DNA from: Rhodospirillales bacterium | Lineage (GTDB): Bacteria; Pseudomonadota; Alphaproteobacteria; UBA8366; Aestuariispiraceae | DNA: 50,894 bases | Assembly (NCBI GenBank): GCA_002696645.1 | Contig: NZSA01000026.1 | Span: 12,960-63,853, forward strand | Reading direction: 5' to 3' | Shown here: in pieces, positions 25,410-34,572 of the stretch | Layout of the letters: each line of letters begins with the position of its first letter | Position numbering within the stretch: position 1 is the stretch's first letter | Made by a program: the position numbers and the translations under genes | The notes under the pieces: model-generated | Database searches by the model: none | The model's input: only the letters and a program-made list of their open reading frames with translations | What the model was told of the DNA's origin: nothing

Positions 25410-26933
25410 TTATCGGGCGAAGCGCACCGCGACAAAGATCTTACGATCCCCGCGCAACACTTTCAGCAGGACCGAAGACCGGCCTGAATCCAGGGCTGAT
25501 TGAACTTCGGTTTCGACATCTTTCGGGGTCGATACCGCGTTCTGATTCACTTCCAGAACCACATCCCCGACGCGCAGGTCTTTTTCTTCGGCATCTGATC
25601 CACTGGCGACGCCGGCGATGACAACACCACCTTCCGTGGATTGAATTCCGTATTCCTGGGCGATTTCATCGGTCAGACCGGCGATTTCCAGGCCCAGAGA
25701 GTCCAGCTTGCTGATCGTTCCAGCGCCTTTTTCGGGCATGCCATTATCGGACAGGGCAGCCAGATCAATCTTTTCGCGCTGGCCCAGAATCGGGGACAGG
25801 GTTATTGTCTTGCCGTCGCGCCAGACTTCGACATCGACTTCTTCGTCAACCGGTGCATTGGCGACCAGACGCAGCAATTCGCGGGTATCGTCCACTTTCT
25901 TGCCGCCAAACTTGACCACAACGTCACCGGCCTTGAAACCAGCCGCCAAAGCGGGGCCGCCATCATGAACGGTGGAGATCAAGGCGCCATGGGGTTCCTC
26001 CAAATTCAGGGAGTCGGCGATATCTTTCGTCACTTCCTGAATGGAAACACCCAACCAGCCGCGTCGGGTCGATCCGTATTTCAGGATCTGATCGGCGACA
26101 TTCATGGCCTGGTTGGATGGGATGGAAAACCCGATCCCGATAGACCCGCCGGTTTGTGAAAAGATCGCGGTGTTGATGCCGATCACCTGGCCATCCATGT
26201 TGAACAGCGGACCGCCGGAATTCCCGCGGTTGATGGAGGCATCGGTCTGGATATAGTCGTCATAAGGGCCGCTTTGAATATTGCGACCACGGGCGGAAAT
26301 GATGCCAGCCGTGACGGTCCCGCCCAGCCCCAGCGGGTTCCCGATGGCAACAACCCAATCGCCAACGCGCATTGTGTCAGAATCACCCCACGGCACTTCC
26401 GGCAGGGTTTTTCCATCCAGATCAATCTTCAAAACAGCGACATCGGTGGACGGGTCGGAACCAACGATCTCGGCGACATATTCATGGTCGTCCTGCAGGA
26501 TGACTTTGACTGAATCTGCGCCTTCGATAACGTGATTGTTGGTGATCACGATGCCTTTGGTGCCATCGATCACGAAGCCAGAGCCCAGGCTTTGCGCCTT
26601 GCGTGGGCTTTGATTTTCACCGCCACGGCCAAAGCGTTCCATGAATTGTTCGGGGAAGGGGCCATCCCGCTTGACTTCCTGTTCCGAGGAAATGTTCACC
26701 ACGGCGGGCAAAAGTTTTTCAGCCAGGTCCGCAAAACTTTCCGGGGCACCCCGGGCAAAGCTGGGATGGGCGGCGAGCAGCATTGCCAGGCCCAAAGTTG
26801 CCGCCAGCATCATATTCAGGAATCGCAGCCGAATGGCAGTGTTTGGATCATGCGACAGGGGCTCGGCCACAGCCTGGCTCTGATCCGGGACTTGGCGGTC
26901 CCTCAGGGTATTTGGATTTCTTAGGTGGGTCAT
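25410..26933 (-). CDS. degP: Do/DegP-type periplasmic serine protease
   Basis: A 507-residue HtrA-family protease and chaperone. After a hydrophobic export segment at about residues 35-60 (LNMMLAATLGLAMLLAAHPS), the trypsin-like domain shows the triad: His in IVITNNHVIEGADSVKV, Asp in PSTDVAVLKIDLDGK, Ser in SINRGNSGGPLFNMDGQVIG. Two PDZ domains follow (about 300-390 with GWLGVSIQEVTKDIADSLN, and about 410-500). The start at 26933 has GAGGAC upstream; the frame runs on to 27077, but the extra residues are not DegP-like. It is monocistronic with its own terminator. In RpoE/RpoH stress systems such a gene is often heat-induced, but no sure promoter was found. Confidence 0.93.
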   Translation of the reverse strand: MTHLRNPNTLRDRQVPDQSQAVAEPLSHDPNTAIRLRFLNMMLAATLGLAMLLAAHPSFARGAPESFADLAEKLLPAVVNISSEQEVKRDGPFPEQFMERFGRGGENQSPRKAQSLGSGFVIDGTKGIVITNNHVIEGADSVKVILQDDHEYVAEIVGSDPSTDVAVLKIDLDGKTLPEVPWGDSDTMRVGDWVVAIGNPLGLGGTVTAGIISARGRNIQSGPYDDYIQTDASINRGNSGGPLFNMDGQVIGINTAIFSQTGGSIGIGFSIPSNQAMNVADQILKYGSTRRGWLGVSIQEVTKDIADSLNLEEPHGALISTVHDGGPALAAGFKAGDVVVKFGGKKVDDTRELLRLVANAPVDEEVDVEVWRDGKTITLSPILGQREKIDLAALSDNGMPEKGAGTISKLDSLGLEIAGLTDEIAQEYGIQSTEGGVVIAGVASGSDAEEKDLRVGDVVLEVNQNAVSTPKDVETEVQSALDSGRSSVLLKVLRGDRKIFVAVRFAR

Positions 26934-27118
26934 GTCGTCCTCACATATTTTGCGCCGGAAGCTGACGCGCGCTTTTGCGCTTAGACTATCATGCATGGCG
27001 GGTGGTGCACCCGGTTTCATGATCGTTGCGCATGAATTTACTTCAATCCAAGTGGTATCCCCATGTCCTTGCGTCAACGCGAGTCAAGCACGCGCGCTCA
27101 GAATGCCACGGTATTGCC

Positions 27119-28336
27119 TCATTCCAGATCCGGTTTTCGCCACAAGAACGGGCGCAGAAGGATCAGGTAACACATAAAAGTGAAGAATCCTGCCCCAGCG
27201 ATACCGAAAGCCATGGGCAAGGGCGTAACACCCCCCGCCAGGCTGAAACCCTGCCCGACGGCGATCCCCAACAAGGCGGCGATGCTGTATTGCATGGTGC
27301 CGAACAAGGCCGATGCTGTGCCCGCCATGCGGGGATAGGGACCAACCGCGCCCGCTTGAGCATGGGGCAGAATAATCCCCATACCAATCATATATAAAAC
27401 CATGGGGATCAGCACGGTGGCGACGGTTTCGATGCCGATCAGTATTGGCATTACCATGGCAAGGCCGAACACAATGTTCAGCACAGCGCCCCAGCCCACC
27501 GTTCGTACACCGCCGGGCAGGCGCGATGCGATCTGTGCGCCCAGGATGTAACCCGCCACACCAGCGGCGAAACAGAACCCGAAACCCTGAACAGATACAC
27601 CCAACACCTGGATGAAGACAAAGCTGGACCCGGAGATAAAGGCGAAGGCCCCGGCATAGCTGCCACTGGCAGTCAGGGCATATCCCATATAATTCGGGTC
27701 GCGCAGCAAGGTGCCCATATTGCGCATGATCTGGCGCGGCGACAGGGCGGTTGAATCCAGTGTGGCATTGGTTTCCTGCAAGACGAACAGGGCCCCGAAC
27801 AGGGCAATCCCGCCAGCACAGGTCAGCACGATAAAACAGGCCTGCCAGCCGAAAAGATTGGTCAGAAAGCCCCCCAGAACGGGCCCGATCATGGGGGCCA
27901 GTCCCATCGCGGCCGCGATTTTGGCCAGCACTTTGGCCGCCCCTTGTGCGCCATGCACATCGCGCACGATGGCGCGCGCAATGACCCCGCCGCTACAGCC
28001 GCCCAGTGCCTGAACAAAGCGTGCGGCGATCAACCATTCGATGGTGGGGGCCAGAATACAGGCCAGCGAGGCCAGGGTGTAAAGCCCCATCCCGGCGGCA
28101 ACGACGGTGCGTCTGCCAAATCGATCCGACAAGGGGCCATAGATCAATTGCGACACAGCAAAGGCCCCCAGATAGACCGACAGGGTCAACTGGACCGTCG
28201 CGGCAGAGGCCCCGAAATATCCCTGTAACCCCGGCAGGGCGGGCAGATACAGGTCAGTCGAAATTGGACCTGTCGCGACCATCAGCACCAGCAATGTGGT
28301 AATCACCACGCCGCGGGGATCGGGTCGTGTGATCAT
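27119..28336 (-). CDS. Bcr/CflA-family MFS drug efflux transporter (first copy)
   Basis: A 405-residue protein with 12 hydrophobic segments. The Bcr/CflA pattern is STDLYLPALPGLQGYFGASA, YGPLSDRFGRRTVVAAGMGL and RFVQALGGCSGGVIARAIVR, then IGPVLGGFLTNLFGWQACF. These proton-driven exporters handle chloramphenicol-type drugs, bicyclomycin or amino-acid derivatives. The start lies 2 bp after the stop of the next upstream gene, a paralogue, so the two are co-transcribed. The substrate cannot be read from sequence. Confidence 0.9.
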   Translation of the reverse strand: MITRPDPRGVVITTLLVLMVATGPISTDLYLPALPGLQGYFGASAATVQLTLSVYLGAFAVSQLIYGPLSDRFGRRTVVAAGMGLYTLASLACILAPTIEWLIAARFVQALGGCSGGVIARAIVRDVHGAQGAAKVLAKIAAAMGLAPMIGPVLGGFLTNLFGWQACFIVLTCAGGIALFGALFVLQETNATLDSTALSPRQIMRNMGTLLRDPNYMGYALTASGSYAGAFAFISGSSFVFIQVLGVSVQGFGFCFAAGVAGYILGAQIASRLPGGVRTVGWGAVLNIVFGLAMVMPILIGIETVATVLIPMVLYMIGMGIILPHAQAGAVGPYPRMAGTASALFGTMQYSIAALLGIAVGQGFSLAGGVTPLPMAFGIAGAGFFTFMCYLILLRPFLWRKPDLE

Positions 28337-28338
28337 CC

Positions 28339-29532
28339 TCAGGCCTCCCCGTCGGGGGGAATGGTGTTTGCCAGGATCAGATATTGGACCAGGGCCAGAA
28401 CCGCGACCGACAGAATGACCACAGACAACAGCACGGCAGTACCATCATACAGCGGCTGCACGATCAGGCTGGTCATCGCCGCACAGAAAAATTGAAAGAA
28501 CCCCAAAACGGCGGATGCGCTGCCTGCCACCCTTGGAAATGGGCGCAGGGCTTCAGCCATGCTGCCTGGAATGACCATGCCAAATCCGATCGTGTACAGG
28601 CTCATCGGGGCAATCACATTCACCAGACTCAACGTGCCCGATAGCAGCAGCAACAGGCTGGCACCGACCAGCAGGAAGCCGCAGCCAATGAAGACGACAC
28701 GTCGAGATCCCAGGCGCGGCACCAATCGCCCCGACAGGAAACTGCCGCTGGCATAGCCTGCGACGGTAAACAGCATCATGGCCCCGAAAGCGTCTTCCCG
28801 CAGGCCCAATTCCCCAATGAACAGAAACGGCGCTTCGGTGAAATAGGCAAAGAAGCCGGCAAAGGCCAGGCCGGAGACCAGCACATTTCCCATGAAATAG
28901 GGGCTGGTCAGCAGATGCGCATAAATCTTAATCAGTCGCACAGGTTTGATGGCATCGGGATTTTTGTGGATCAGGGATTCTGTCAGGCGGAAGGCGCACA
29001 CGATCAACAGGATCAGGCTGAGGGCGGCCAGCAGATAGAAGCTGGCGCGCCATCCGATATGGGTCTGGATCTGGCCCCCCAGGATGGGCGCAATGGCAGG
29101 CACCACGGCCAGCGCCGTGCCCAGAACGGAAAAGGCGGCTGCGGCTACTTTGCCTGAAAAGGCGTCGCGCACCACGGCGCGCCCGACCACCGGCCCGACA
29201 CAGGCAACAAACCCCTGAAAGAAGCGCCCGACCTGAAGCATTTCAATGCTGGTGGCAAAGGCGCAGGACAGGCTGATTACCATATATAGCGACAGTCCGA
29301 CCAGCAGGACCGGTCGCCGCCCGAAACGATCTGACAGCGGACCAAAAAGCAATTGACCGAAGGAAAATCCCAGAAAGAACAGGGTAAGCGTGACCTGGGT
29401 GTCGCTGGGCAGGACCCCGAATTCCGCCCGGATGGCGGGCAGGGAGGGCACATACAAGGCCATGGAGGCGACCCCCATCGCAACCAAAGAGGTCACCAGC
29501 ACCAGAAACCCTGGTGCGATACGCGATGCCAT
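28339..29532 (-). CDS. Bcr/CflA-family MFS drug efflux transporter (second copy)
   Basis: A 397-residue paralogue of the gene at 27119-28336, with the same layout: MALYVPSLPAIRAEFGVLPS, FGPLSDRFGRRPVLLVGLSL, GRFFQGFVACVGPVVGRAVV and APILGGQIQTHIGWRASFY. The start MASRIAPGFLVLV at 29532 is preceded by AAAAGGAGCCTGAA; the frame extends to 29583 but would overlap the next gene. Tandem duplication followed by divergence is likely, since the identity is clearly partial. Twelve membrane segments are expected. Confidence 0.9.
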   Translation of the reverse strand: MASRIAPGFLVLVTSLVAMGVASMALYVPSLPAIRAEFGVLPSDTQVTLTLFFLGFSFGQLLFGPLSDRFGRRPVLLVGLSLYMVISLSCAFATSIEMLQVGRFFQGFVACVGPVVGRAVVRDAFSGKVAAAAFSVLGTALAVVPAIAPILGGQIQTHIGWRASFYLLAALSLILLIVCAFRLTESLIHKNPDAIKPVRLIKIYAHLLTSPYFMGNVLVSGLAFAGFFAYFTEAPFLFIGELGLREDAFGAMMLFTVAGYASGSFLSGRLVPRLGSRRVVFIGCGFLLVGASLLLLLSGTLSLVNVIAPMSLYTIGFGMVIPGSMAEALRPFPRVAGSASAVLGFFQFFCAAMTSLIVQPLYDGTAVLLSVVILSVAVLALVQYLILANTIPPDGEA

Positions 29533-29579
29533 TTCAGGCTCCTTTTGGTTTGGGTCTCCCGGCAGGACAGATGTGCCGA

Positions 29580-30329
29580 TCAACCGATGCGGTGCAGCCG
29601 CGTCCCGTGAATTCCAAGCCAGTCCCGGGCGCGGTCACACTGTGGGTAAAGTTGAGTGACCGTTTTCCAGAATGCGGTGGAATGGTTCATGTGAACCAGA
29701 TGCGCGACTTCATGGGCTACGACGTAATCCAAGATATCCGGCGGGGCAAGGATCAGACGCCAACTGAACGACAAATCCCCATTCGCCGCACAGGATCCCC
29801 AACGGGTTCGCTGGTCCCGGATCGTGATCCGGTTGGGCTTCCGGCCCAGTTCTGCGGCCAATTGTCCGGCCAGCGGCTTGATCGTCGCCTTGGCTTGCTT
29901 CTTACAGAAATCGGTTACCCGGCGGCTCAGATGCTCTGCCCCGCCCGACACAATCACCCGGTCCCCGTCGATGGAAACTGTTCCCCGCGCATCGGGCCGG
30001 TGATCGATCTTCAGGTCCTGACCGCGAAACGGGAAAATCACATCGGGGGCGAAGGTAACCTTTTCCGGCAGTGTTTCCATCCGTTTGCGGGTCCAGCCTG
30101 CATTGCGATTCAGAAAGGACAGGCCCTCTGCCTCTGTCACGCCGGGCGGCAGAGTTAAGACAGGCAGACCCAACTTGCCATCAACTTGCAACTTCAGGCG
30201 TCGGGCGCGGGGATGTCGGCGCAGCACCACATCCGTTTCCTGCCCGTTCAAGGGCACGGTCACGCGGGTTTCCGTGGGAGTCGGCGCTGTCTTGCGGCGC
30301 GGTTGGGTAAGGCTGCGGAAAAAGTTCAT
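29580..30329 (-). CDS. YgjP/DUF45-family M48-like metallohydrolase
   Basis: A 249-residue protein. The N-terminal part has the DUF45 strand pattern VVLRRHPRARRLKLQVDGKL. The middle carries ITIRDQRTRWGSCAANGDLS and FSWRLILAPPDILDYVVAHE. The metal site is HEVAHLVHMNHSTAFWKTV, with zinc ligands from HExxH-like HEVAH and a third His in HMNHS. E. coli YgjP belongs to this family and has been reported as a UTP pyrophosphatase; peptidase function is also proposed. It precedes the two efflux genes by about 48 bp on the same strand. All metal-ligand residues are present. Confidence 0.88.
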   Translation of the reverse strand: MNFFRSLTQPRRKTAPTPTETRVTVPLNGQETDVVLRRHPRARRLKLQVDGKLGLPVLTLPPGVTEAEGLSFLNRNAGWTRKRMETLPEKVTFAPDVIFPFRGQDLKIDHRPDARGTVSIDGDRVIVSGGAEHLSRRVTDFCKKQAKATIKPLAGQLAAELGRKPNRITIRDQRTRWGSCAANGDLSFSWRLILAPPDILDYVVAHEVAHLVHMNHSTAFWKTVTQLYPQCDRARDWLGIHGTRLHRIG

Positions 30330-30402
30330 AGCCTGAAATTAGCGCGACTCGTCCGCGTCGGGAAGCTTTTCCGAATGGGGGCGGAAACGAACCGGGATAT
30401 GT

Positions 30403-30675
30403 TTACCGGTTGATCAGGCGGTGCCGGGGCATGACCGCTGTCATGCGCGTGAACAGGGCGACCCCCATCGCCAATGTGCCGCGCATCGGGCGGGCCACGC
30501 TGGTCAGCATCGGGGCATAACGGGCGGCGTCCGCCTCGATCTCGCCAAAGGCATCATCCATCCAATGGGCAACCTGTTGGATTTCACCCTCGATGGAGGC
30601 GAAGGCGGCGGCGACATCGTCACCAACAGTATCCAACATATCCTGTCCGTCGTAAGTCTGGGCGTCGATCATCAT
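30403..30675 (-). CDS. Small hypothetical protein
   Basis: A 90-residue protein starting MMIDAQTYDGQDMLDTVGDD, with AGGAAGG eight bases before the ATG. The first half is acidic and helical. The second half has an amphipathic-to-hydrophobic stretch (RGTLAMGVALFTRMTAVMPR) that may contact a membrane. No domain is recognised. It lies 73 bp before the YgjP-like gene on the same strand, and 200 bp from the divergent gene at 30876. The good ribosome-binding site and codon-usage likeness to its neighbours support it as real. Confidence 0.55.
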   Translation of the reverse strand: MMIDAQTYDGQDMLDTVGDDVAAAFASIEGEIQQVAHWMDDAFGEIEADAARYAPMLTSVARPMRGTLAMGVALFTRMTAVMPRHRLINR

Positions 30676-30875
30676 GACTCTGACCTTCCTGTGCGATGAC
30701 GGAATGCCACCGTAGCCTGTCTAGCTATCAGGCTTCTGTTACGGATTTTGGACGATTTCCTGACGTTTCGCTTACGCCCCCTGTATCCTGCGCGATGCTT
30801 TTCTGATCCGGTCAACCGGCGTAGGTTGCGCAATGAGTTCAAGAAACGCAGTTCTGGCAATGAAGGATGGACCCC

Positions 30876-31268
30876 ATGGCGGATGTGACCCTGGATGTAT
30901 GGCAATTTGTTCGCCTGATGGTGGGCATGGAAGAAACCCTGTCTTCCCACGGCGGCGGGCGTGGATCGGCGCTGAAAACCCTGTATGACAAATGGGAAGA
31001 TGTCTGGGTTGATCTGGATGCCAAACTGGTGGATCTGGGTAAATCCGACATGGACGCCTTTGCCAATCTGATGATGGAGCAGGAGGTGGTGCTGGAAGAT
31101 GTCAGCGCCGGAGAGCGCGCGCTGATGGTGCAGGAATTGGAAAAAGTATTGCGCCAGATCAAGGCGCGGTTGGCGAAAACCGACGATCCTGGCGATGTCG
31201 AGGATTTAAGCTTTGAGCGCGACGAGCTAACGCTGGTGATCCGCAGCCTGTCGAAACAAAAGGGTTAG
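30876..31268 (+). CDS. Hypothetical helical protein
   Basis: A 130-residue, acidic, all-helical protein beginning MADVTLDVWQFVRLMVGMEE, with GAAGG before the start; an in-frame ATG nine bases upstream is possible. Its second half is charged and coiled-coil-like (ERALMVQELEKVLRQIKARL). No cysteines, signal peptide or membrane segment. It is not a phasin recognisable by eye, though phaB follows 151 bp downstream on the same strand. It is divergent from the small gene at 30403. Function unknown. Confidence 0.7.
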   Translation: MADVTLDVWQFVRLMVGMEETLSSHGGGRGSALKTLYDKWEDVWVDLDAKLVDLGKSDMDAFANLMMEQEVVLEDVSAGERALMVQELEKVLRQIKARLAKTDDPGDVEDLSFERDELTLVIRSLSKQKG

Positions 31269-31419
31269 GGCCCGAACCGGAGTGTCGCATTCTAAAACAG
31301 ACTGTGCCACAGTGGACACAGGCCCCAAGCGGCCCCAAATGGGTTAAGGGATACATCTGGCAGAAATGCTCCGTCGCAACGACGATGGACAGGTCACAAT
31401 AACAGGGAGGCATATCAAG

Positions 31420-32142
31420 ATGAGCAGAGTGGCATTGGTAACGGGCGGAACGCGCGGCATTGGCGCGTCGATCTCCACAGGATTGAAAGACGCTGGCTAT
31501 ACCGTTGCGGCGGCCTATGCCGGCAATGATGAAAAGGCCAATGCCTTCAAGGCGGAAACCGGCATTGCGGTGTATAAATTCGACGTATCTGATTTTGACG
31601 CGGTGCAGGCGGCGGTAAAACAGATCGAGGCGGATCTGGGCCCCATCGAAATTCTGGTCAACAATGCCGGGATCACCCGCGATGGCACCATGCACCGTAT
31701 GAATGCGGAACAATGGCAGGCGGTGCTGGATACCAATCTGGGCTCCTGCTTCAACTGTTGCCGCGCGGTCATTGACGGCATGCGCGAACGCAAATTCGGC
31801 CGCATCGTCAATATCGGCTCCGTCAATGGTCAGGCCGGGCAATATGGCCAGGTCAACTATGCTGCCGCCAAATCGGGCATCCATGGCTTCACCAAGGCAT
31901 TGGCCCAGGAAGGCGCCCGCGTCGGCATCACCGTCAACGCCATTGCCCCTGGCTATATCGACACCGACATGGTCCGCGCCGTGCCCGCCGACGTGCTGGA
32001 TAAAATCGTCGCGAAAATCCCCGTTGGCCGCCTCGGCCAGGCCTCCGAAATCGCGCGCGGCGTAAAATTCCTGGTCTCTGACGAGGGCGGTTTCATCACC
32101 GGCTCCACCCTTTCGATCAATGGCGGCCAGCATATGTACTGA
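31420..32142 (+). CDS. phaB: Acetoacetyl-CoA reductase (NADPH-dependent)
   Basis: A 240-residue short-chain dehydrogenase. The NADPH motif is RVALVTGGTRGIGASISTGL, the structural motif ILVNNAGITRDGTMHRM, and the catalytic residues are S134, Y147 and K151 (IGSVNGQAGQYGQVNYAAAK). Length and the N-terminal MSRVALVTGG are those of PhaB/PhbB, which reduces acetoacetyl-CoA to (R)-3-hydroxybutyryl-CoA for polyhydroxybutyrate. FabG is the main alternative, but the sequence pattern (GITRDGTMHRM, QVNYAAAKSG) favours PhaB. The start is placed at 31420 after AGGGAGG. No phaA or phaC is adjacent. Confidence 0.9.
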   Translation: MSRVALVTGGTRGIGASISTGLKDAGYTVAAAYAGNDEKANAFKAETGIAVYKFDVSDFDAVQAAVKQIEADLGPIEILVNNAGITRDGTMHRMNAEQWQAVLDTNLGSCFNCCRAVIDGMRERKFGRIVNIGSVNGQAGQYGQVNYAAAKSGIHGFTKALAQEGARVGITVNAIAPGYIDTDMVRAVPADVLDKIVAKIPVGRLGQASEIARGVKFLVSDEGGFITGSTLSINGGQHMY

Positions 32143-32149
32143 CGTATCC

Positions 32150-32691
32150 GCAAAGGACGCAGAGCGGCCTGGCACACCCAACCCCAAAGCGCCCCACTCT
32201 TATCCTGAGGAGGCGCGTTAGCGCCGTCTCGAAGGAGGGGCTGTAAGCGCAGTGCTTCTAGCGGGCTCCCCCTTCGAGACGCTCCGCTCCTCAGGGTGAG
32301 CGCGCGTTTGTATCTGCCCCATCGTCACCCCGGACCCTGATCCGGGGTCCAGGGCGGCAGGCAACAGTGGAACGGGCTGCCCTGGATACCCGCCTTCGCG
32401 GGTAAGACGAGACAGGGATTGTCTTCGCGTCCTCCGCGTTCCCTTTTTTCAAGATTAATCGCAAAGAGCGCAGAGGAGGCGCAAAGGACGCAGAGCGGCC
32501 TGGCACACCCAACCCCAAACCGCCCCATTCTCATCCTGAGGAGGCGCGTAGCGCCGTCTCGAAGGAGGGGCTGTAAGCACGGTGCTTCCCCCTTCGAGAC
32601 GCTCCGCTCCTCAGGGTGAGCGCGCGTTTGTATCTGCCCCATCGTCACCCCGGACCCTGATACGGGGTCCAGGGCGACAGGCAACATTGGA
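32150..32691. repeat. Two direct copies of a composite palindromic repeat; no gene
   Basis: The 618 bp between phaB and the pentapeptide gene hold no convincing ORF. A segment at 32150-32371 recurs at 32482-32691 with about 90% identity. Each copy contains (i) GCAAAGGACGCAGAG, (ii) a large inverted repeat whose arms include CCTGAGGAG / CTCCTCAGG and TCTCGAAGGAGGGG / CCCCCTTCGAGA (first copy 32204-32295), and (iii) a CCCCGGACCCTGAT(C/A)CGGGGTCC palindrome split here as CCCCGGACC and GGGGTCC. Between the copies lies a CCCGCC-TTCG-CGGGT hairpin. These are dispersed intergenic repeat types familiar from many alphaproteobacterial genomes. Confidence 0.85.
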
Positions 32692-32760
32692 TAGAGTTGT
32701 TGTTTCCCTTTTTCCTCTCCCTATGGTCTTATTTGATAAGACTAATATTTGGGGGTGGGG

Positions 32761-34572
32761 ATGGAAGAAACAGCACTGACGCTGACCTGGGATCAGGTGA
32801 CGGGGATTGCCCTGAATATAGGGCTGTTCTTCTGCATCTTTCTGGTCTTGGCTTTAGTATCTTATACCAAGGCATTTTGCGCGCTTCGCGATATAGTGCT
32901 TGAGAAATTGGGTGTTGAAAAAGCACCAAAGGCGCTGAGTGTCCCGGCCCTGTTATTTTGGACCGTTCTATTTTTGATTCTATTGTTCAGCCTGATCACT
33001 GTCATTTTTAATGTGATCTCCAACCCAGTTCCATTGTCAGAGGATGCAATAACTGAGCAACGCTGGTTATTGGTGCGAATGACGGCGCTGGTCGCGACTT
33101 TAGGCGCGGTGGTGGCACTACCTTTCACCTTGATCAAAACCCGACAGAGCGAACGCCAGACAAAGGCGACGGAAGAAGGCCTGATCACCGACCGCATCAA
33201 TAATGCGGTTGAGGGTCTGGGGGCGGAAAAGAAGATCGACCGCATCGGACGGACTGTGATGCGTCCAAAGCCAGGGGGCGGCGAAGAAATCACGATTGAA
33301 TGGAAGGACAAGCCTATCGACGGGGCTGTCCCCGTCGCAGGCGGGAAATGGGAAGTCTTCTCCGAAACCCGCCCCAATCTGGAAGTCCGCATCGGCGCGA
33401 TCCTGGCGCTGGAACGATTGGCCCGCAACAATCTCGATATCCATGTCCAGATCATGGAAATCCTCTGCGCCTATATCCGCGAAAATGCACCGGCTAGTGG
33501 CGCGAAGAATGTTGCTACTGTAGAAATTTATACAGATGAGAAAAATGGGCCGCTGCGAGAAGATTGGAAGGACAGATTAGAAGCCTTCCACGCGCAACTT
33601 CGTAGGGATATTGCGGGTTTGAAACCGCGGGAGGACATACAGGTCGTCCTGACTGTCCTTGGTCGCCGCAATGCCCAAGGACGCTTGCAAGAGGCGCGAC
33701 ACAACAATCCTGTTCTTACGGCAGAATTTATTTTTGATGGACCAGGCTTTGAGTCGCTGCCACGCCTTAAGAATGGCTTGATTGATCAAGCTGAATTAGA
33801 AGATTGGAAAGCCAAGCGCGAAAATTATCAAGGGTATCGCCTGGACTTGCGATACACCGATTTGCAAGGGGCAAATTTAAGTAACCTCAATCTTAACGGT
33901 GCGTTAATGGAAGGTGTATTTTTGCAAGGGTCAAATCTCAGCAAAACGCAATTGCAGGGCGCCAACCTTGGGAACTCCTTTTTTCATGGTGCATCCCTAG
34001 CCGAGGCGCAGCTGCAAGGCGTCATTTTTTCAAACGCAAATTTACAAGGAGTGAATCTTGCAAAGGCGCAGTTGCAGTGCGCAAATCTTAGCGGTGCTCA
34101 GCTGCAGTCGGCCTATCTCAGAGGCGCTCAGGCGGAATGTGTTAGCTTTACTTTAGCAGGGTTGCAGCATGCAAATCTTGTAGATGTACAATTCAGAGGC
34201 GCGCGTCTCATTCTTGTGCATATGCAGGACGCTGATCTCAGCAAAGCGCAGTTACAGGGTGCGTTTCTTATAACTGCGATGCTACGTGGCGTGAGGCTTA
34301 TTAAAACACAGTTTGACCAAGCCACTGAAATGACGGATGTGGATTGGGCAATGGCAACTGTCAAGGGCGTGGATTTTTCGACCTTACCTCAAATCAGGAT
34401 TCATCTGAATGATATGTTTGGCGATTCTAGCATACGCTTGCCAGAAGGACTGAATTCCCCAGTTCATTGGCCTAAATTCGACCTTGATTGGCCCGATTTT
34501 CATGAAGAATGGGAAAAATGGAAGGCGAACCCGGATACATACGTGCCGCCCGACCAGCCATCCTGGACGTGA
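32761..34572 (+). CDS. Membrane-anchored pentapeptide-repeat protein
   Basis: 603 residues. Three N-terminal membrane helices lie at about 15-42 (IALNIGLFFCIFLVLALVSY), 62-90 (LFWTVLFLILLFSLITVIFN) and 105-130 (LLVRMTALVATLGAVVALPF). A cytoplasmic domain (about 130-355) includes EVRIGAILALERLARNNLDI. A pentapeptide block (about 362-530) has A(D/N)Lxx-like units, for example NLNGALMEGVFLQGSNLSKT and LAKAQLQCANLSGAQLQSAY. The tail is Trp-rich (WPDFHEEWEKWKANPD). Such blocks fold as a right-handed beta helix. The role is unknown. From about 33480 the GC content falls visibly below the neighbours, and both flanks carry the same repeats. The last codons and the TGA lie in the downstream repeat. 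The start at 32761 follows GGGGTGGGG. Confidence 0.85.
   Translation: MEETALTLTWDQVTGIALNIGLFFCIFLVLALVSYTKAFCALRDIVLEKLGVEKAPKALSVPALLFWTVLFLILLFSLITVIFNVISNPVPLSEDAITEQRWLLVRMTALVATLGAVVALPFTLIKTRQSERQTKATEEGLITDRINNAVEGLGAEKKIDRIGRTVMRPKPGGGEEITIEWKDKPIDGAVPVAGGKWEVFSETRPNLEVRIGAILALERLARNNLDIHVQIMEILCAYIRENAPASGAKNVATVEIYTDEKNGPLREDWKDRLEAFHAQLRRDIAGLKPREDIQVVLTVLGRRNAQGRLQEARHNNPVLTAEFIFDGPGFESLPRLKNGLIDQAELEDWKAKRENYQGYRLDLRYTDLQGANLSNLNLNGALMEGVFLQGSNLSKTQLQGANLGNSFFHGASLAEAQLQGVIFSNANLQGVNLAKAQLQCANLSGAQLQSAYLRGAQAECVSFTLAGLQHANLVDVQFRGARLILVHMQDADLSKAQLQGAFLITAMLRGVRLIKTQFDQATEMTDVDWAMATVKGVDFSTLPQIRIHLNDMFGDSSIRLPEGLNSPVHWPKFDLDWPDFHEEWEKWKANPDTYVPPDQPSWT

Noticed and set aside
31159-32187. 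342-residue minus-strand ORF opposite phaB
   Set aside because: It mirrors phaB codons, is His/Asp/Gly-rich without domain features, and phaB has intact catalytic motifs.
32150-32691. Possible insertion sequence or transposase remnant in the repeat region
   Set aside because: No reading frame with transposase features and no target-site duplication were seen; the segment is explained by nested palindromic repeats.
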